Shown here: positions 24,353 to 33,187 of the stretch, piece by piece | Numbering within the stretch: position 1 is the first letter of the stretch | How the letters are laid out: each line of letters begins with the position of its first letter | Source: a bacterium | GTDB lineage: Bacteria > Dependentiae > Babeliae > Babeliales > UASB340 | Reading direction: 5' to 3' | Length of the DNA: 38,149 bases | Assembly (NCBI GenBank): GCA_030630075.1 | Contig: DAOVNS010000003.1 | Span: 1-38,149 of the forward strand | The notes under the pieces: model-generated | Seen by the model: only the letters and a program-made list of their open reading frames with translations | What the model was told of the DNA's origin: nothing | Databases searched by the model: none | Translations under genes and position numbers: made by a program

Positions 24353-25441
24353 TTAAAGTTTAACTGAATGTCCTGATGCAGTTTGTTGTATTCGAGGACT
24401 TTGATAATTAAAAATTCTAGGAATAATATCAATGCTTTCCAGGTGGACATACTCGTCTGGAACTATATTTGTATGAACATTAATTCCCAAAAATTTTATT
24501 TTTCCTGGATCAAAACAATGAATGTAGCGTTTTTCTACTATTTGGCTTAGCGCTTCTTCTTCATCTCTTGAATTTAATTTAAATTCAATAATACCATTTC
24601 CGATTTTGCTTCTATAAACAAGATCAGCTCTGCCGTTACCTGTATATGCTTCAGCAAGACTAAAATTACTTCCCATGAACATGAAAATTGAAAATATGAC
24701 TGTATGATAAAAACGCTCTTTATTTTCATGGTATTGAAAAGGTATTTTTTGTAAAATTTGAGTTAAATTGGTGGCTAACACATCATGTTGATCTTCTGTT
24801 GTTACATTTATATTAAGTAAGTCTAATATAGTTTGTTTAACAAAATTACCAGGATTGTATTTGCCTACAGTTCTAGGATTAGTAATTTCTTTTGGTGTAA
24901 TTTCTACATGTTGTTCATTGTTTTCGTCAATTGTATAGATTATTGTGAAATCACTTAGTCTTAATTGTATGCGAAAAGCATCATGTTTGGGATGTTTTTC
25001 TATTGTTAAGTTTCGAGTATCGATGGTTGCAATATTTGCATCTGTATTGGATTGTAATATTGATAAAAATATGGAATAAAAAATTGCAATGTTTGTTTTT
25101 TTATAAAATTGTTTGCGAGTAGCCTCTTTTATTGCTTCTACTTCTCCGGGAATTATCCAATTGGTACGCATAAAGTTTTGCGGTATTTTTCTATAACATG
25201 TTGTAATTTCAGCCAATGCACGATCGGGCTCATTTTGAGATAGAAATGTAATAACTTTTCTGCAATAATTTGGTGTTGGGTGATCAAATCCGTATGGTGA
25301 TGGAGCAACGGCTGCTTTTTTTATAGGTCTATTTGGAGTTCCTGTTGGAGCTGCAGCAGCTGGTCGTTTTCTTTCCATTGCTTGCATTGGTAAATTTATA
25401 CCAATCATTGTTAGTGCAAGTAATAAATATAATTTTTTCAT
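24353..25441 (-). CDS. Secreted protein with a PD-(D/E)XK nuclease-like domain
   Basis: The start at ATG 25441 has GAGG nine bases upstream and yields a clean signal peptide (MKKLYLLLALTMIGINLPMQA); ATG 25471 has no such site. After a Pro/Ala-rich linker with basic residues (about 23-45), the 362-residue protein has a poorly conserved middle. Its C-terminal domain is like the PDDEXK_9 family, often found at the C termini of bacterial AAA-ATPase proteins. It has the QYHENKERFYHTVIFSIF helix with its Glu, GNGRADLV with D273, and GIIEFK with E286 and K288, then EEALSQIVEKRY. All catalytic residues appear to be present. A secreted member without the ATPase part would act outside the cytoplasm, possibly on host DNA or protein complexes, which is inference. 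Confidence 0.72.
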   Translation of the reverse strand: MKKLYLLLALTMIGINLPMQAMERKRPAAAAPTGTPNRPIKKAAVAPSPYGFDHPTPNYCRKVITFLSQNEPDRALAEITTCYRKIPQNFMRTNWIIPGEVEAIKEATRKQFYKKTNIAIFYSIFLSILQSNTDANIATIDTRNLTIEKHPKHDAFRIQLRLSDFTIIYTIDENNEQHVEITPKEITNPRTVGKYNPGNFVKQTILDLLNINVTTEDQHDVLATNLTQILQKIPFQYHENKERFYHTVIFSIFMFMGSNFSLAEAYTGNGRADLVYRSKIGNGIIEFKLNSRDEEEALSQIVEKRYIHCFDPGKIKFLGINVHTNIVPDEYVHLESIDIIPRIFNYQSPRIQQTASGHSVKL

Positions 25442-25471
25442 AATTAATAACCTCGTTATAAATAACCTCAT

Positions 25472-25824
25472 TTTATTTTAAATTTAGATCTGATTTTAGC
25501 CTTGTTACAAAAGGCTAATTTAGTTTTATTTCTATGCTTTAATACTATCCAAATAGGCTATTTGTTGCAAATGGCATGGGGTGTTTTGTTGCAAATTGGT
25601 AATTTTAGTCCTGTTTTTGATGAAAAAAGAGCTTTAATAGGTGAAAAACGACTTTTAAAGGCGCTATTTTATATCTATGTTTTGCATAAATGTGGATTTT
25701 GATTGATTAAAACACTAAACCGATATAGCTTGAATTTTATAATTTTAGTTAAATTCGAATTTAGTTAAAGTTTGAATGTTGATAAAAAACGAAAGGAGAA
25801 GGGTTTTTCTAGAGATTAAGAGTT
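25472..25824. other. Long intergenic region without a supported gene
   Basis: About 390 bases separate the divergent genes at 25441 and 25864. A 66-codon hydrophobic frame begins at TTG 25502 but has no ribosome-binding site and unconvincing composition. Both flanking promoters must lie here. A purine-rich GAAAGGAGAAGGG (about 25790-25802) looks like a strong ribosome-binding site, but no start follows at a suitable distance. Confidence 0.4.
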
Positions 25825-25863
25825 TTGGAAGTTAATTTTCTAGTTTATATAGATAGGGTTGGT

Positions 25864-26784
25864 ATGAAGATTTTAAATATATTAAAGTTTGCTGTAATTG
25901 GATCAATATTTTGTGGTTCTTTAATTTGTAAAGATTCTGATACTAAAATTATTGAGGATATGAGTCTTCGTGAGGTGGTAGACTTATTTTTGCAATCTGA
26001 ACCTTTAAAGGGTGGTCATCACCACCACCATAAACATCACCATAAGCATGATCAAAAAATAGTTGATCCTGAAATTAAACAAATTATTGATGACTTTGTT
26101 AAATTAAGTTCTGAAAATTTTATAGTACTTTTAACTGAAGGTTCTAAAAAAGCTCCTGGCATGACTGCAGATGGACGTGAAATAACTTTGTTGGATTTTC
26201 TTTATGAATTGGAGTTTGCTAATCAAGTAATAAATTTACAGTTCTATGGATCTAGTTGGGAAAGTTTTAAAAGATCTCATGCACAAGAAGCTAATTTATG
26301 TTTAGAATTATTACGAATACGTCCTGATTTGTTAGTAAATTCTGAAATTCAAGCTTTAATAAAAGCAAGTTTTGTTGAAGATTCTTATAATGAATGTGGT
26401 GATTTAAGTAAATTTGATAAGAGTCGGATTGGTGAAATTAAAGTGGACATGCAAATGTTAGCAAATAATTCTTTTAGTTTATTAGCCAAAGCTTATCCAG
26501 ATAAAGCTGAATTTAGAAAAATGACAATGCCTTATGCTATTCCACAAACAATTGTGGATTTTTTCATAAAAATTTCGAGTGCTTTAGGCAAAGAACCATT
26601 AAAATCAATAGTTGGAGAAGCTTTGGCACAAAGAGACGCAGAAGTTATTGAAGAAAATGAAGCAGTGGTAGAAAAAGTAATAGCTGATGAGACAGAAGAC
26701 GATGAAGTTTTAGTTGATGTCCAAAATGAAACGCAAGAAGAAGTAGTCGTTGGCGAGATAGTTGTTTTAGGTGACGATTGTTAA
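25864..26784 (+). CDS. Exported His-rich, acidic-tailed protein of unknown function
   Basis: ATG 25864 is chosen because it begins a signal-peptide-like segment (MKILNILKFAVIGSIFCGSL). Upstream codons, including a possible start at 25825, add only polar residues. Of 306 residues, positions 52-62 hold nine His in eleven, a likely metal-binding patch. The middle (about 70-250) is predicted alpha-helical with no family I recognise. The last 45 residues are strongly acidic, rich in Glu, Asp and Val, and end in Asp-Asp-Cys. His-rich runs of this kind commonly bind Ni, Zn or Cu. A weak hairpin follows. Confidence 0.6.
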   Translation: MKILNILKFAVIGSIFCGSLICKDSDTKIIEDMSLREVVDLFLQSEPLKGGHHHHHKHHHKHDQKIVDPEIKQIIDDFVKLSSENFIVLLTEGSKKAPGMTADGREITLLDFLYELEFANQVINLQFYGSSWESFKRSHAQEANLCLELLRIRPDLLVNSEIQALIKASFVEDSYNECGDLSKFDKSRIGEIKVDMQMLANNSFSLLAKAYPDKAEFRKMTMPYAIPQTIVDFFIKISSALGKEPLKSIVGEALAQRDAEVIEENEAVVEKVIADETEDDEVLVDVQNETQEEVVVGEIVVLGDDC

Positions 26785-26808
26785 ATAGATAAAATTTACT
26801 TGAATTTT

Positions 26809-26838
26809 AAATAGGGTCGTATTAATTGCGGCCCTATT
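26809..26838. terminator. Weak hairpin, possible terminator
   Basis: AAATAGGGTCG (26809-26819) pairs with CGGCCCTATTT (26828-26838), with one G-T pair. There is no T-tract directly after it on the plus strand, so termination is uncertain. Confidence 0.45.
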
Positions 26839-26930
26839 TGCGTTTTATAAGAGTTTTTAATTGTGTTATTATAAAACCAACAAAAGTCGGAATTTGGGGT
26901 TTTTAATAAAATTAATTGGAATATTTGAGT

Positions 26931-27542
26931 ATGAGAATTAGAACACATGCAAATCCTCTTTGTTGTACAAAGCGATTCGAAAAATTTAATCCAAGTGACA
27001 TTTTCGCAGATTTTGATGGCAAATTAGATTTAGAAATTGGTTTTGGTCAAAGTTTATTCATAAAAGATTATGCGCAAAACAATCCACAAAGATTTATTGT
27101 TGGCGTAGAAGTTCGACATAAAGCTGTTGAAATTGTACAAAAACGCTTGGAAAATGAAAAGCTAGAAAACGTTAAACTTGTTCACGGAACCGGTGAGTTT
27201 TGTTTGCAAGATATGTTTGATGATAAAACAATTGATAGAATTTTTATTTTTCATCCCGATCCTTGGATTAAAAATAGACATCGCAAAAGGCGTGTTATCA
27301 ATTCTGACTTTCTGGAACTTGCAAAAAAGAAGCTAAAAGTTGGTGGTAAAATTTACGTTTCAACAGATGTTAAAGATTTGTGGAACGAAATTTTTTCTTG
27401 TTTTGTAAATGACAGTTCTTTTGAACCATTTGAAGATAATGATTTTTGGCAAAATTATTATAGTACTCGTTGGCATGATATTGCTGTTTCAAAAAATCGA
27501 CGAACTTTTTATGCAACTTTTTGCTTGAAAAATCAGATTTGA
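26931..27542 (+). CDS. trmB: tRNA (guanine-N7)-methyltransferase TrmB
   Basis: With the start at ATG 26931 the product is 203 residues (TTG 26916 would add five). It methylates N7 of G46 in tRNAs with S-adenosylmethionine. SAM-binding motif I is LEIGFGQS. The adenine-binding Glu follows in VGVEVRHKAV, and the family signature is HPDPWIKNRHRKRRV, where most members have FPDPWPKxRHxKRR. Near the C terminus DFWQNYYSTRWHD takes the place of the usual TxxE/R block. Its 3' end overlaps the converging gene at 27533 by 10 bases. Confidence 0.94.
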   Translation: MRIRTHANPLCCTKRFEKFNPSDIFADFDGKLDLEIGFGQSLFIKDYAQNNPQRFIVGVEVRHKAVEIVQKRLENEKLENVKLVHGTGEFCLQDMFDDKTIDRIFIFHPDPWIKNRHRKRRVINSDFLELAKKKLKVGGKIYVSTDVKDLWNEIFSCFVNDSSFEPFEDNDFWQNYYSTRWHDIAVSKNRRTFYATFCLKNQI

Positions 27543-28249
27543 ACTAAATCAAGAGAAGAGCAAAGCTGATTTAAGAAAGTTTCGGCTTCTTCTGGATTGC
27601 CCAAAATTTGTTTGAGTATATCTATAATATATTCAAACAAATTTACGAGAGGGATGTAATTTGATTTTGATTGTTCTTCCGTTGATGATACGATCTGGAT
27701 TAAGGTGCTTAATTTTTCACTTACTAAGGGACTGAGTTTTTCAAATTGAGGCATTGTTGATTCAGACTGTTGGTATAATTGTTGAATAAGTTGAGGAATT
27801 TCGATTATTAATAGCAGAAGTTTTTGTGCATTTAGATCTCCGGACTTTGCATCTTTTTGAATTTGAAGAAGTTTTTCTTGTGATTCTTCGAGTCGATCAT
27901 AAATTTCTTGGCCTAAAATTTCAATTATTACTGCGACATTAGATTCTGAGAATGCAGTCATAAGAGCTGTATATTCCAACCAAACAGCATCTTGAATTTC
28001 TTTGGAAAGGTGTTGTATTTTTTGTGCGAGATTATTAGATAAGCGAATACTATCTGGACAGTTTAATTGATGTAAATAGTTTTTACGCACTATTTTGCGA
28101 GCAATCTTTTTTTTATTTTTTTCTATTGTGATTTTGTAAGGTTTTGTTCTGTAGTTTGTTTTATGTTTTGCATCCTTTCCTGCATTTGCTTGATTTGTTA
28201 ATAACGTTAAGGAAAGTAGAAATAGGATTTTTGTCGAATAATTTTTCAT
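27533..28249 (-). CDS. Exported helical protein of unknown function
   Basis: A 238-residue protein with a signal peptide (MKNYSTKILFLLSLTLLTNQANA). A very basic stretch follows (about 25-60, rich in Lys and Arg), then a long, apparently all-helical part rich in Gln, Glu, Leu and Ile. There is a single Cys at the start of the helical part and another near the C terminus. I recognise no family. It lies tail-to-tail with trmB with a 10-base overlap. Its ATG at 28249 is preceded (minus strand) by GGAGTCACAA, a usable ribosome-binding site. Confidence 0.6.
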   Translation of the reverse strand: MKNYSTKILFLLSLTLLTNQANAGKDAKHKTNYRTKPYKITIEKNKKKIARKIVRKNYLHQLNCPDSIRLSNNLAQKIQHLSKEIQDAVWLEYTALMTAFSESNVAVIIEILGQEIYDRLEESQEKLLQIQKDAKSGDLNAQKLLLLIIEIPQLIQQLYQQSESTMPQFEKLSPLVSEKLSTLIQIVSSTEEQSKSNYIPLVNLFEYIIDILKQILGNPEEAETFLNQLCSSLDLVQI

Positions 28250-28437
28250 TTGTGACTCCGGATTTGAAATTTAGATATTTTTTTTATTTATTAACCGAAT
28301 GTGAATTATAGCCTAAAATAAAGTTTTGTTAAGCTGTAGATAAGGTTTTTGGCAAATACTTGTACCTTTTCGGGTTTGCTGTAAATTTAAAATAATGGAG
28401 ATAAAAAATACTACTTTTTAATAAATAGGATTTTTAA

Positions 28438-29745
28438 ATGGCTATTTTTGATCCCGAAAAAATAAAATTAGATTTTCCAATTTTGAACCAAAAAACAAAA
28501 CTTGTTTATCTTGATAATGGTGCAACAACTCAAAAACCTTATCAGGTAATTGAGAATATTAAAGAATTTTATGAAAAATATAATTCAAATGTTCATCGTT
28601 CAATTCATGAATTAGGTGAAGGTGCAACATCTTTTTACGAAGATGCACGTCAAAAGGTTGCAACATTTATTAATGCTGAACAAGAAGAAGTTGTTTTTAC
28701 ATCAGGAACAACAGAAAGTATTAATTTTGTTGCCGATTCATGGTTGCGCAAAAATATAAAAAAAGATGACGAAGTTCTTGTAACACAAATAGAACATCAT
28801 GCTAATTTTTTGCCATGGCTAAGAATTGCACAAGAATTTGGTGCAAAAATTCGATTTGTAGAATTGGATAAAAAAACATTTTCTTTTAATAATTTTGATC
28901 CAGAAACAAGTGATTTGATAAATGAAAAAACAAAACTTGTTGCGGTAACTCATAGCTCTAATGTTTTGGGTGATGTTTGGGATGAAGAAAACAATCAACT
29001 AGAAAAATTAATAAAAAGATCACATCAAGTTGGAGCAAAAGTTTTGCTCGATTGTGCACAAACAGTTGGACGAAGAAAAATTGATGTAAAAAAATTAGAT
29101 GTAGATTTTCTTGCATTTTCTGGCCACAAGATGCTTGCACCAACTGCAATAGGTGTTTTATTTATAAAAAAAGATTTATTCGATTCAGTTAGACCATATC
29201 GCGTTGGTGGTTCTATGGTACATAATGTTTCATTTAATAAAGCAGAGTGGCGAAAAGCACCAAATAAATATGAAGCAGGAACTCCTCCAATTTCGCAAGC
29301 AATTGCATTAGGCACCGCTATTGATTATTTAAATAATATTAACTTTGATAAATTAAAAAAACATGAAGCCAAGCTTTGCGATACATTGATTGATGGGTTA
29401 CAAAAAATTGAAGGCCTAAAGATTTTAGGCAATATTGATCAGCTAAAAAAAAGTGGCCATCTTGTATGTTTTACTATTGATGGAATTCATGCACATGATC
29501 TGAGTGCATTTTTAAGTGAAAAAGGGATTGCTGTTCGAAGTGGAAATCATTGTGCACAACCTTTAGCTGATTTATTGGGTGTGGATTCTAGTGTAAGAGT
29601 TAGCTTTTATTTATATAATCTTTTGCAAGATGTAGATGATTTTTTAAAAGCGCTTGATGAAGCTATCAAATATTTTTGTGCATGTGACGAAAACACAGGT
29701 ATTTGTTTGGGTAAAGGTGCTTGTTGCGGTACTTTTGTTAGGTAA
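28438..29745 (+). CDS. sufS: Cysteine desulfurase SufS, with Cys-rich C-terminal tail
   Basis: The 435-residue enzyme takes sulfur from cysteine, using PLP, for Fe-S cluster assembly. The PLP Lys is K231 in SGHKMLAP. The catalytic Cys is C372 in RSGNHCAQP, and the THSSNVLG, IEHHANFLPW and SGTTESIN blocks fit group II desulfurases. After the normal end there is an extension of about 22 residues (CACDENTGICLGKGACCGTF) with five Cys (414, 416, 423, 429, 430). Such a tail is not part of standard SufS and could bind metal or carry sulfur. TAGGA lies eight bases before the start. It forms an operon with sufU (8-base gap) and pepA. Confidence 0.96.
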   Translation: MAIFDPEKIKLDFPILNQKTKLVYLDNGATTQKPYQVIENIKEFYEKYNSNVHRSIHELGEGATSFYEDARQKVATFINAEQEEVVFTSGTTESINFVADSWLRKNIKKDDEVLVTQIEHHANFLPWLRIAQEFGAKIRFVELDKKTFSFNNFDPETSDLINEKTKLVAVTHSSNVLGDVWDEENNQLEKLIKRSHQVGAKVLLDCAQTVGRRKIDVKKLDVDFLAFSGHKMLAPTAIGVLFIKKDLFDSVRPYRVGGSMVHNVSFNKAEWRKAPNKYEAGTPPISQAIALGTAIDYLNNINFDKLKKHEAKLCDTLIDGLQKIEGLKILGNIDQLKKSGHLVCFTIDGIHAHDLSAFLSEKGIAVRSGNHCAQPLADLLGVDSSVRVSFYLYNLLQDVDDFLKALDEAIKYFCACDENTGICLGKGACCGTFVR

Positions 29746-29753
29746 AATTAAGT

Positions 29754-30167
29754 ATGAATGATAAAAAATTATATCAAGAAGAATTAATGGATCATTTTAA
29801 GTTTCCAAGAAATAGAAAAAAAATTGAAAATTCAAATTTTTCTAGTGGACAATTTAATCCTTCATGTGGTGATAAAATATCTATTGAAGGTAAAATTGAA
29901 AAAGATGAAAATGGAATTGAACGAATTACACAAATTGGTTTTGAAGGTTCAGGTTGTGTAGTGAGTCAGGCTGCAGCATCGATGCTCACAGAAAAATGTT
30001 TAGGCAAAAGTGTTGATGAAGTTTTAAATATCAATAAAGATGATATTTTAAAATTGGTTGGTCTTGAACTAGGACCCACTAGATTGAGATGCGCACTTTT
30101 ATGCTTGGATGCTTTAAAAGAAGGCTTAGACGGATATAACAAAATTAGTTTAAAGCAAAGGACTTAG
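29754..30167 (+). CDS. sufU: Fe-S scaffold/sulfur-transfer protein SufU (IscU family)
   Basis: The 137-residue product has the three Cys of the family, C38 (NPSCGD), C68 (GSGCVVSQAAASML) and C113 (RLRCALL), plus Asp40. The early motif YQEELMDHFKFPRNR is the SufU form. The insert between the second and third Cys, and the pairing with SufS, point to SufU and not IscU. SufU accepts persulfide sulfur from SufS with help from bound zinc. It begins 8 bases after sufS and ends 2 bases before pepA, so the three are one transcript. No sufB, C or D genes are in the window. Confidence 0.93.
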   Translation: MNDKKLYQEELMDHFKFPRNRKKIENSNFSSGQFNPSCGDKISIEGKIEKDENGIERITQIGFEGSGCVVSQAAASMLTEKCLGKSVDEVLNINKDDILKLVGLELGPTRLRCALLCLDALKEGLDGYNKISLKQRT

Positions 30168-30169
30168 AA

Positions 30170-31693
30170 ATGATAAATGTTTCTCTTACTGAAAAGAAAA
30201 TTTGGGATAATAAAGTTGAAGGTTATGCTTTTTTATTAAAAGAAGATCTTAAGCCTCTTTGTGATAAAGAAGATTTTGCAAAAATCGAAAAAGATTTTTA
30301 TCCAAAGCTCAAAGATATTCTAAAAAAACATAAATTTACTGGAAAACTTGGTGAAAGCTTTGTTTTGACCGCAACAAAAGATGAAGCGTTAGTACAATTT
30401 GTTTTTATAGGAATTGGAAAGCTTGATGGTAAATGGAATGTGGAGCTTGAAAATTTAAGAAGAGCAATTGGAAGTACTATAAAAACGTTAAAACGACTTG
30501 ATATAAAAAAAGCTGTTCTTTGTGTTCCAGACGAAAAACCTTTTGGACTTGTAAAACCTCGCCTTGTAAGACAAATGGTTTTAATTTCTTATATCGCAGA
30601 TTATGAATTTGAAAAATACAAAAGTGAAAAAACATTATCAGAATGGCAAGGCGAATTATTACTTTGTTTAGATGATGATGAAAAACAAACTTATGCTTTA
30701 AGTTTAGAAGATGGCCGAATAATTGGTCAATCAACCAATTTGGCCAGACTCTTTGCAGATCTTCCTGCAAATTACTTAACACCTTCTGTTTTAGCTGATG
30801 AAGCAAAAAAAATTGCCGATGGTTACGATTTGGAATATAAAGTTTTTGGTCGCGAAGAAGCTGCAAAATTAGGAATGGGTGGTTTTTTGGCCGTTGATGC
30901 TGGTTCTGATGAAGAGGGTAAATTTGTAACACTTGAATATAAGTGCAAAAAACCAGATGCACCAACAATTGCATTAGTTGGAAAAGGTGTAACTTTCGAT
31001 ACCGGTGGTGTTAGTTTAAAACCTGCTGCCTACATGGAAGGTATGAAGTTTGATATGTCTGGTGCCGCCGCAGTTATTGCAACAATGAGCGCGATTGCAC
31101 AATTAAAACCAGATGTAAATGTTGTAGGAATTACTCCTCTTGTTGAAAATATGCCAAGTGGTAAAGCTTGTAGACAAGATGACATTATAACTTTTATGAA
31201 TGGTAAAACTGCAGAAATCAAAAACACAGATGCTGAAGGTAGATTAATTTTAGCAGATGCACTTTGTTATGCAGAAAAAATGTATAAACCCGACGTGATT
31301 TTAGATATTGCAACATTAACAGGTGCTTGTGTTTATGCTTTGGGTCATTCTTTTACTGGACTTATGACTCAAGATGAAGTTGTTGGTACAAAATTGCAGG
31401 CAATAAGTTTAGTGACCGGTGATAGAGTTTGGGCGTTGCCTTTGGATCCAGATTTTAAGGCTGCCTTAAAATCTGATGTTGCAGATATTTCAAATACAGG
31501 AGCTGCAAATTATAAAGCTGGAACTATTACAGCCGGTTGGTTTTTGAGCAATTTTGTTGAAAAAGCTCGATGGGCTCATTTGGATATTGCTGGAACAGCT
31601 GACAGTGTTCCTGGAGTAAGCTATTATAATAAAGGTGCCACGGGTGCTGGAGTAAGATTGTTTATTGAATTTATCTTGAATTACGGAAAATAG
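30170..31693 (+). CDS. pepA: Leucyl aminopeptidase (M17 family)
   Basis: A 507-residue cytosolic aminopeptidase that removes N-terminal residues from peptides with two metal ions. The N-terminal domain is variable. The C-terminal catalytic domain has VGKGVTFDTGGVSLKP, KFDMSGAAAVI and the signature NTDAEGRLILADAL, which holds the Asp and Glu metal ligands and catalytic Arg. Length and order fit PepA. It is the last gene of the sufS-sufU-pepA operon, and an intrinsic terminator follows at 31723. Its stop region (AATTACGGAAAATA) is duplicated at 31701-31714. Confidence 0.96.
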   Translation: MINVSLTEKKIWDNKVEGYAFLLKEDLKPLCDKEDFAKIEKDFYPKLKDILKKHKFTGKLGESFVLTATKDEALVQFVFIGIGKLDGKWNVELENLRRAIGSTIKTLKRLDIKKAVLCVPDEKPFGLVKPRLVRQMVLISYIADYEFEKYKSEKTLSEWQGELLLCLDDDEKQTYALSLEDGRIIGQSTNLARLFADLPANYLTPSVLADEAKKIADGYDLEYKVFGREEAAKLGMGGFLAVDAGSDEEGKFVTLEYKCKKPDAPTIALVGKGVTFDTGGVSLKPAAYMEGMKFDMSGAAAVIATMSAIAQLKPDVNVVGITPLVENMPSGKACRQDDIITFMNGKTAEIKNTDAEGRLILADALCYAEKMYKPDVILDIATLTGACVYALGHSFTGLMTQDEVVGTKLQAISLVTGDRVWALPLDPDFKAALKSDVADISNTGAANYKAGTITAGWFLSNFVEKARWAHLDIAGTADSVPGVSYYNKGATGAGVRLFIEFILNYGK

Positions 31694-31722
31694 TATTAAT
31701 AATTACGGAAAATAAGTGTTGA

Positions 31723-31752
31723 TGGCGTCGATTGCGGCGCCACTTTTCTTTT
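31723..31752 (+). terminator. Intrinsic terminator after pepA
   Basis: TGGCGTCG (31723-31730) and CGGCGCCA (31735-31742) form a GC-rich stem with one G-T pair and a 4-base loop. CTTTTCTTTT follows. It ends just before the first PQ-loop gene. Confidence 0.85.
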
Positions 31753-31762
31753 GGGGTCTTGC

Positions 31763-32407
31763 ATGGTTTTTAGTTATTCTTTATTGGCGCAAAGTATTAT
31801 ATGGATAGCGCATTCTCTTTTTTGTGCAGCATTATTACCACAAATTCGGCTAAATTATAAGTTGAAGTCCACAAAAGGGCTTAGTGATTTGCTTTTGATT
31901 GGATATTTGAACGGCTACATTTCGTATCTTTATTATTCGTATCTTTTAGATTTTCCTTTCGCATATAAAGTTATGGTTCCGTTTGCCATGTTTTTGACTT
32001 TAATAATTGCATTCCAGCGATTTTTATATGCGTCGTATACTGTAAAAAAAGATAAGTATCTTTTAGCTTTTTATATATTAAATATTTCTGTTGCAATCGC
32101 TATTATTCCTTTGGTTTTGCAGTACCAAGTGGAATTTGGGTATTTTTTTGGTTGGGCTATGATGTTTATTTGGGCAACATATCAAATTCCACAAGTTTGG
32201 AAGGTTTTTGTAGATAAAAGTGTGTATGGATTTAGTTTTTCGTTGGTTTCGTTGGTTGCGTTTGGGGATTTAATAGAGCTTATTGTTGCCTTAATTTTAG
32301 GATTTCCAGTGCCCACATTATTAAATGATTTTCGTGGAATTTTAATTTACATTATCTTTTTGTTCCAATTTTGGCATTATAAAAGAGGAAATGCATATGT
32401 TGATTGA
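31763..32407 (+). CDS. PQ-loop repeat membrane protein 1
   Basis: ATG 31763 gives 214 residues. The protein has about seven membrane segments and two PQ-loops: LLPQIRLNYKLKSTKGLSDL near residue 25 and YQIPQVWKVFVDKSVYGFSF near 145. This is the PQ-loop superfamily (related to cystinosin, KDELR and SWEET/SemiSWEET), whose members move small solutes or act as receptors. It is the first of four tandem relatives. GGGG lies six to seven bases before the start. The substrate is unknown. Confidence 0.8.
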   Translation: MVFSYSLLAQSIIWIAHSLFCAALLPQIRLNYKLKSTKGLSDLLLIGYLNGYISYLYYSYLLDFPFAYKVMVPFAMFLTLIIAFQRFLYASYTVKKDKYLLAFYILNISVAIAIIPLVLQYQVEFGYFFGWAMMFIWATYQIPQVWKVFVDKSVYGFSFSLVSLVAFGDLIELIVALILGFPVPTLLNDFRGILIYIIFLFQFWHYKRGNAYVD

Positions 32408-32503
32408 GTCGCTTTTTTTATATGTAAATTTAAAAAACTTGTTTTTAGTTGATGGAAAATTTAAATTATAATTAACAAAAGGGGTCGTTTTAGGGAGGTG
32501 GAT

Positions 32504-33148
32504 ATGGATATCAATGTAATTAAAAGTATTATTCCTTGGATTTCGGAGTTTGCTTTTTTCATAGCATTATTACCGCAAATCGTTCTAAATTATAAAATAA
32601 AATCTACATCAAGCTTGAGCAATCTGTTTTTGATTTTTTACTTTGCGGCTTACACCGTTAATGTTTTTTATATTTTTGGCTTGAATCTTCCCTTTGCATA
32701 TAAGGTGCTTTCGCCTTTGTGTGTTGTTGCTGTTCTTATAATTATTCTTCAAAAATTTCATTACGAGAAAATTTTTTATAATTTCCGGATGGCTCGTTTA
32801 TATTACTTAAGCTTTGTCTTTTTTGTTGCTTTTATTCCTTTTGCTATTTTTGATCCACACAAGGTTGGACATGTATCTGGATGGTTATTAGTTTTGTTTT
32901 GGACTTTGTATCAATTTCCGCAGGTTTATCAAATTTATAAAACTAAATCAGTTGTTGGAATAAGTTTTATGTTTCTGACAATTATTGGTTTAGCTAATGT
33001 TGCTGAATTTACTGCAGCAATAGTTTGTGGCCTTCCCATGCAAACTTATTTTATTGCAATAAGAGGGATGACGTTTTATTTAATTTATTGCCTTCAATTT
33101 TTGTTATACAGAAAAAATTTTATGAACAAGGAAGCTAAGAAAGTTTAA
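32504..33148 (+). CDS. PQ-loop repeat membrane protein 2
   Basis: ATG 32504 with GGGAGG just upstream gives 214 residues. The two PQ-loops are LLPQIVLNYKIKSTSSLSNL and YQFPQVYQIYKTKSVVGISF. It is closest to copy 3 (shared IIPWI(S/C)EFAFF start and VGHVSGWLL before the second loop). About 100 bases separate it from copy 1. Seven membrane helices are predicted by eye. Confidence 0.8.
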   Translation: MDINVIKSIIPWISEFAFFIALLPQIVLNYKIKSTSSLSNLFLIFYFAAYTVNVFYIFGLNLPFAYKVLSPLCVVAVLIIILQKFHYEKIFYNFRMARLYYLSFVFFVAFIPFAIFDPHKVGHVSGWLLVLFWTLYQFPQVYQIYKTKSVVGISFMFLTIIGLANVAEFTAAIVCGLPMQTYFIAIRGMTFYLIYCLQFLLYRKNFMNKEAKKV

Positions 33149-33187
33149 AAAACTATTTTTGACAAAACTATGCTTGGGGGATGGGGA

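Noticed and set aside
25502..25702. 66-codon frame starting at TTG
   Set aside because: No ribosome-binding site, and no recognisable domain; it lies in a promoter-containing gap.
30477..30974. 165-codon minus-strand frame in pepA
   Set aside because: Antisense to a conserved enzyme and with His/Leu/Gln-biased composition typical of a reverse reading of an AT-rich gene.
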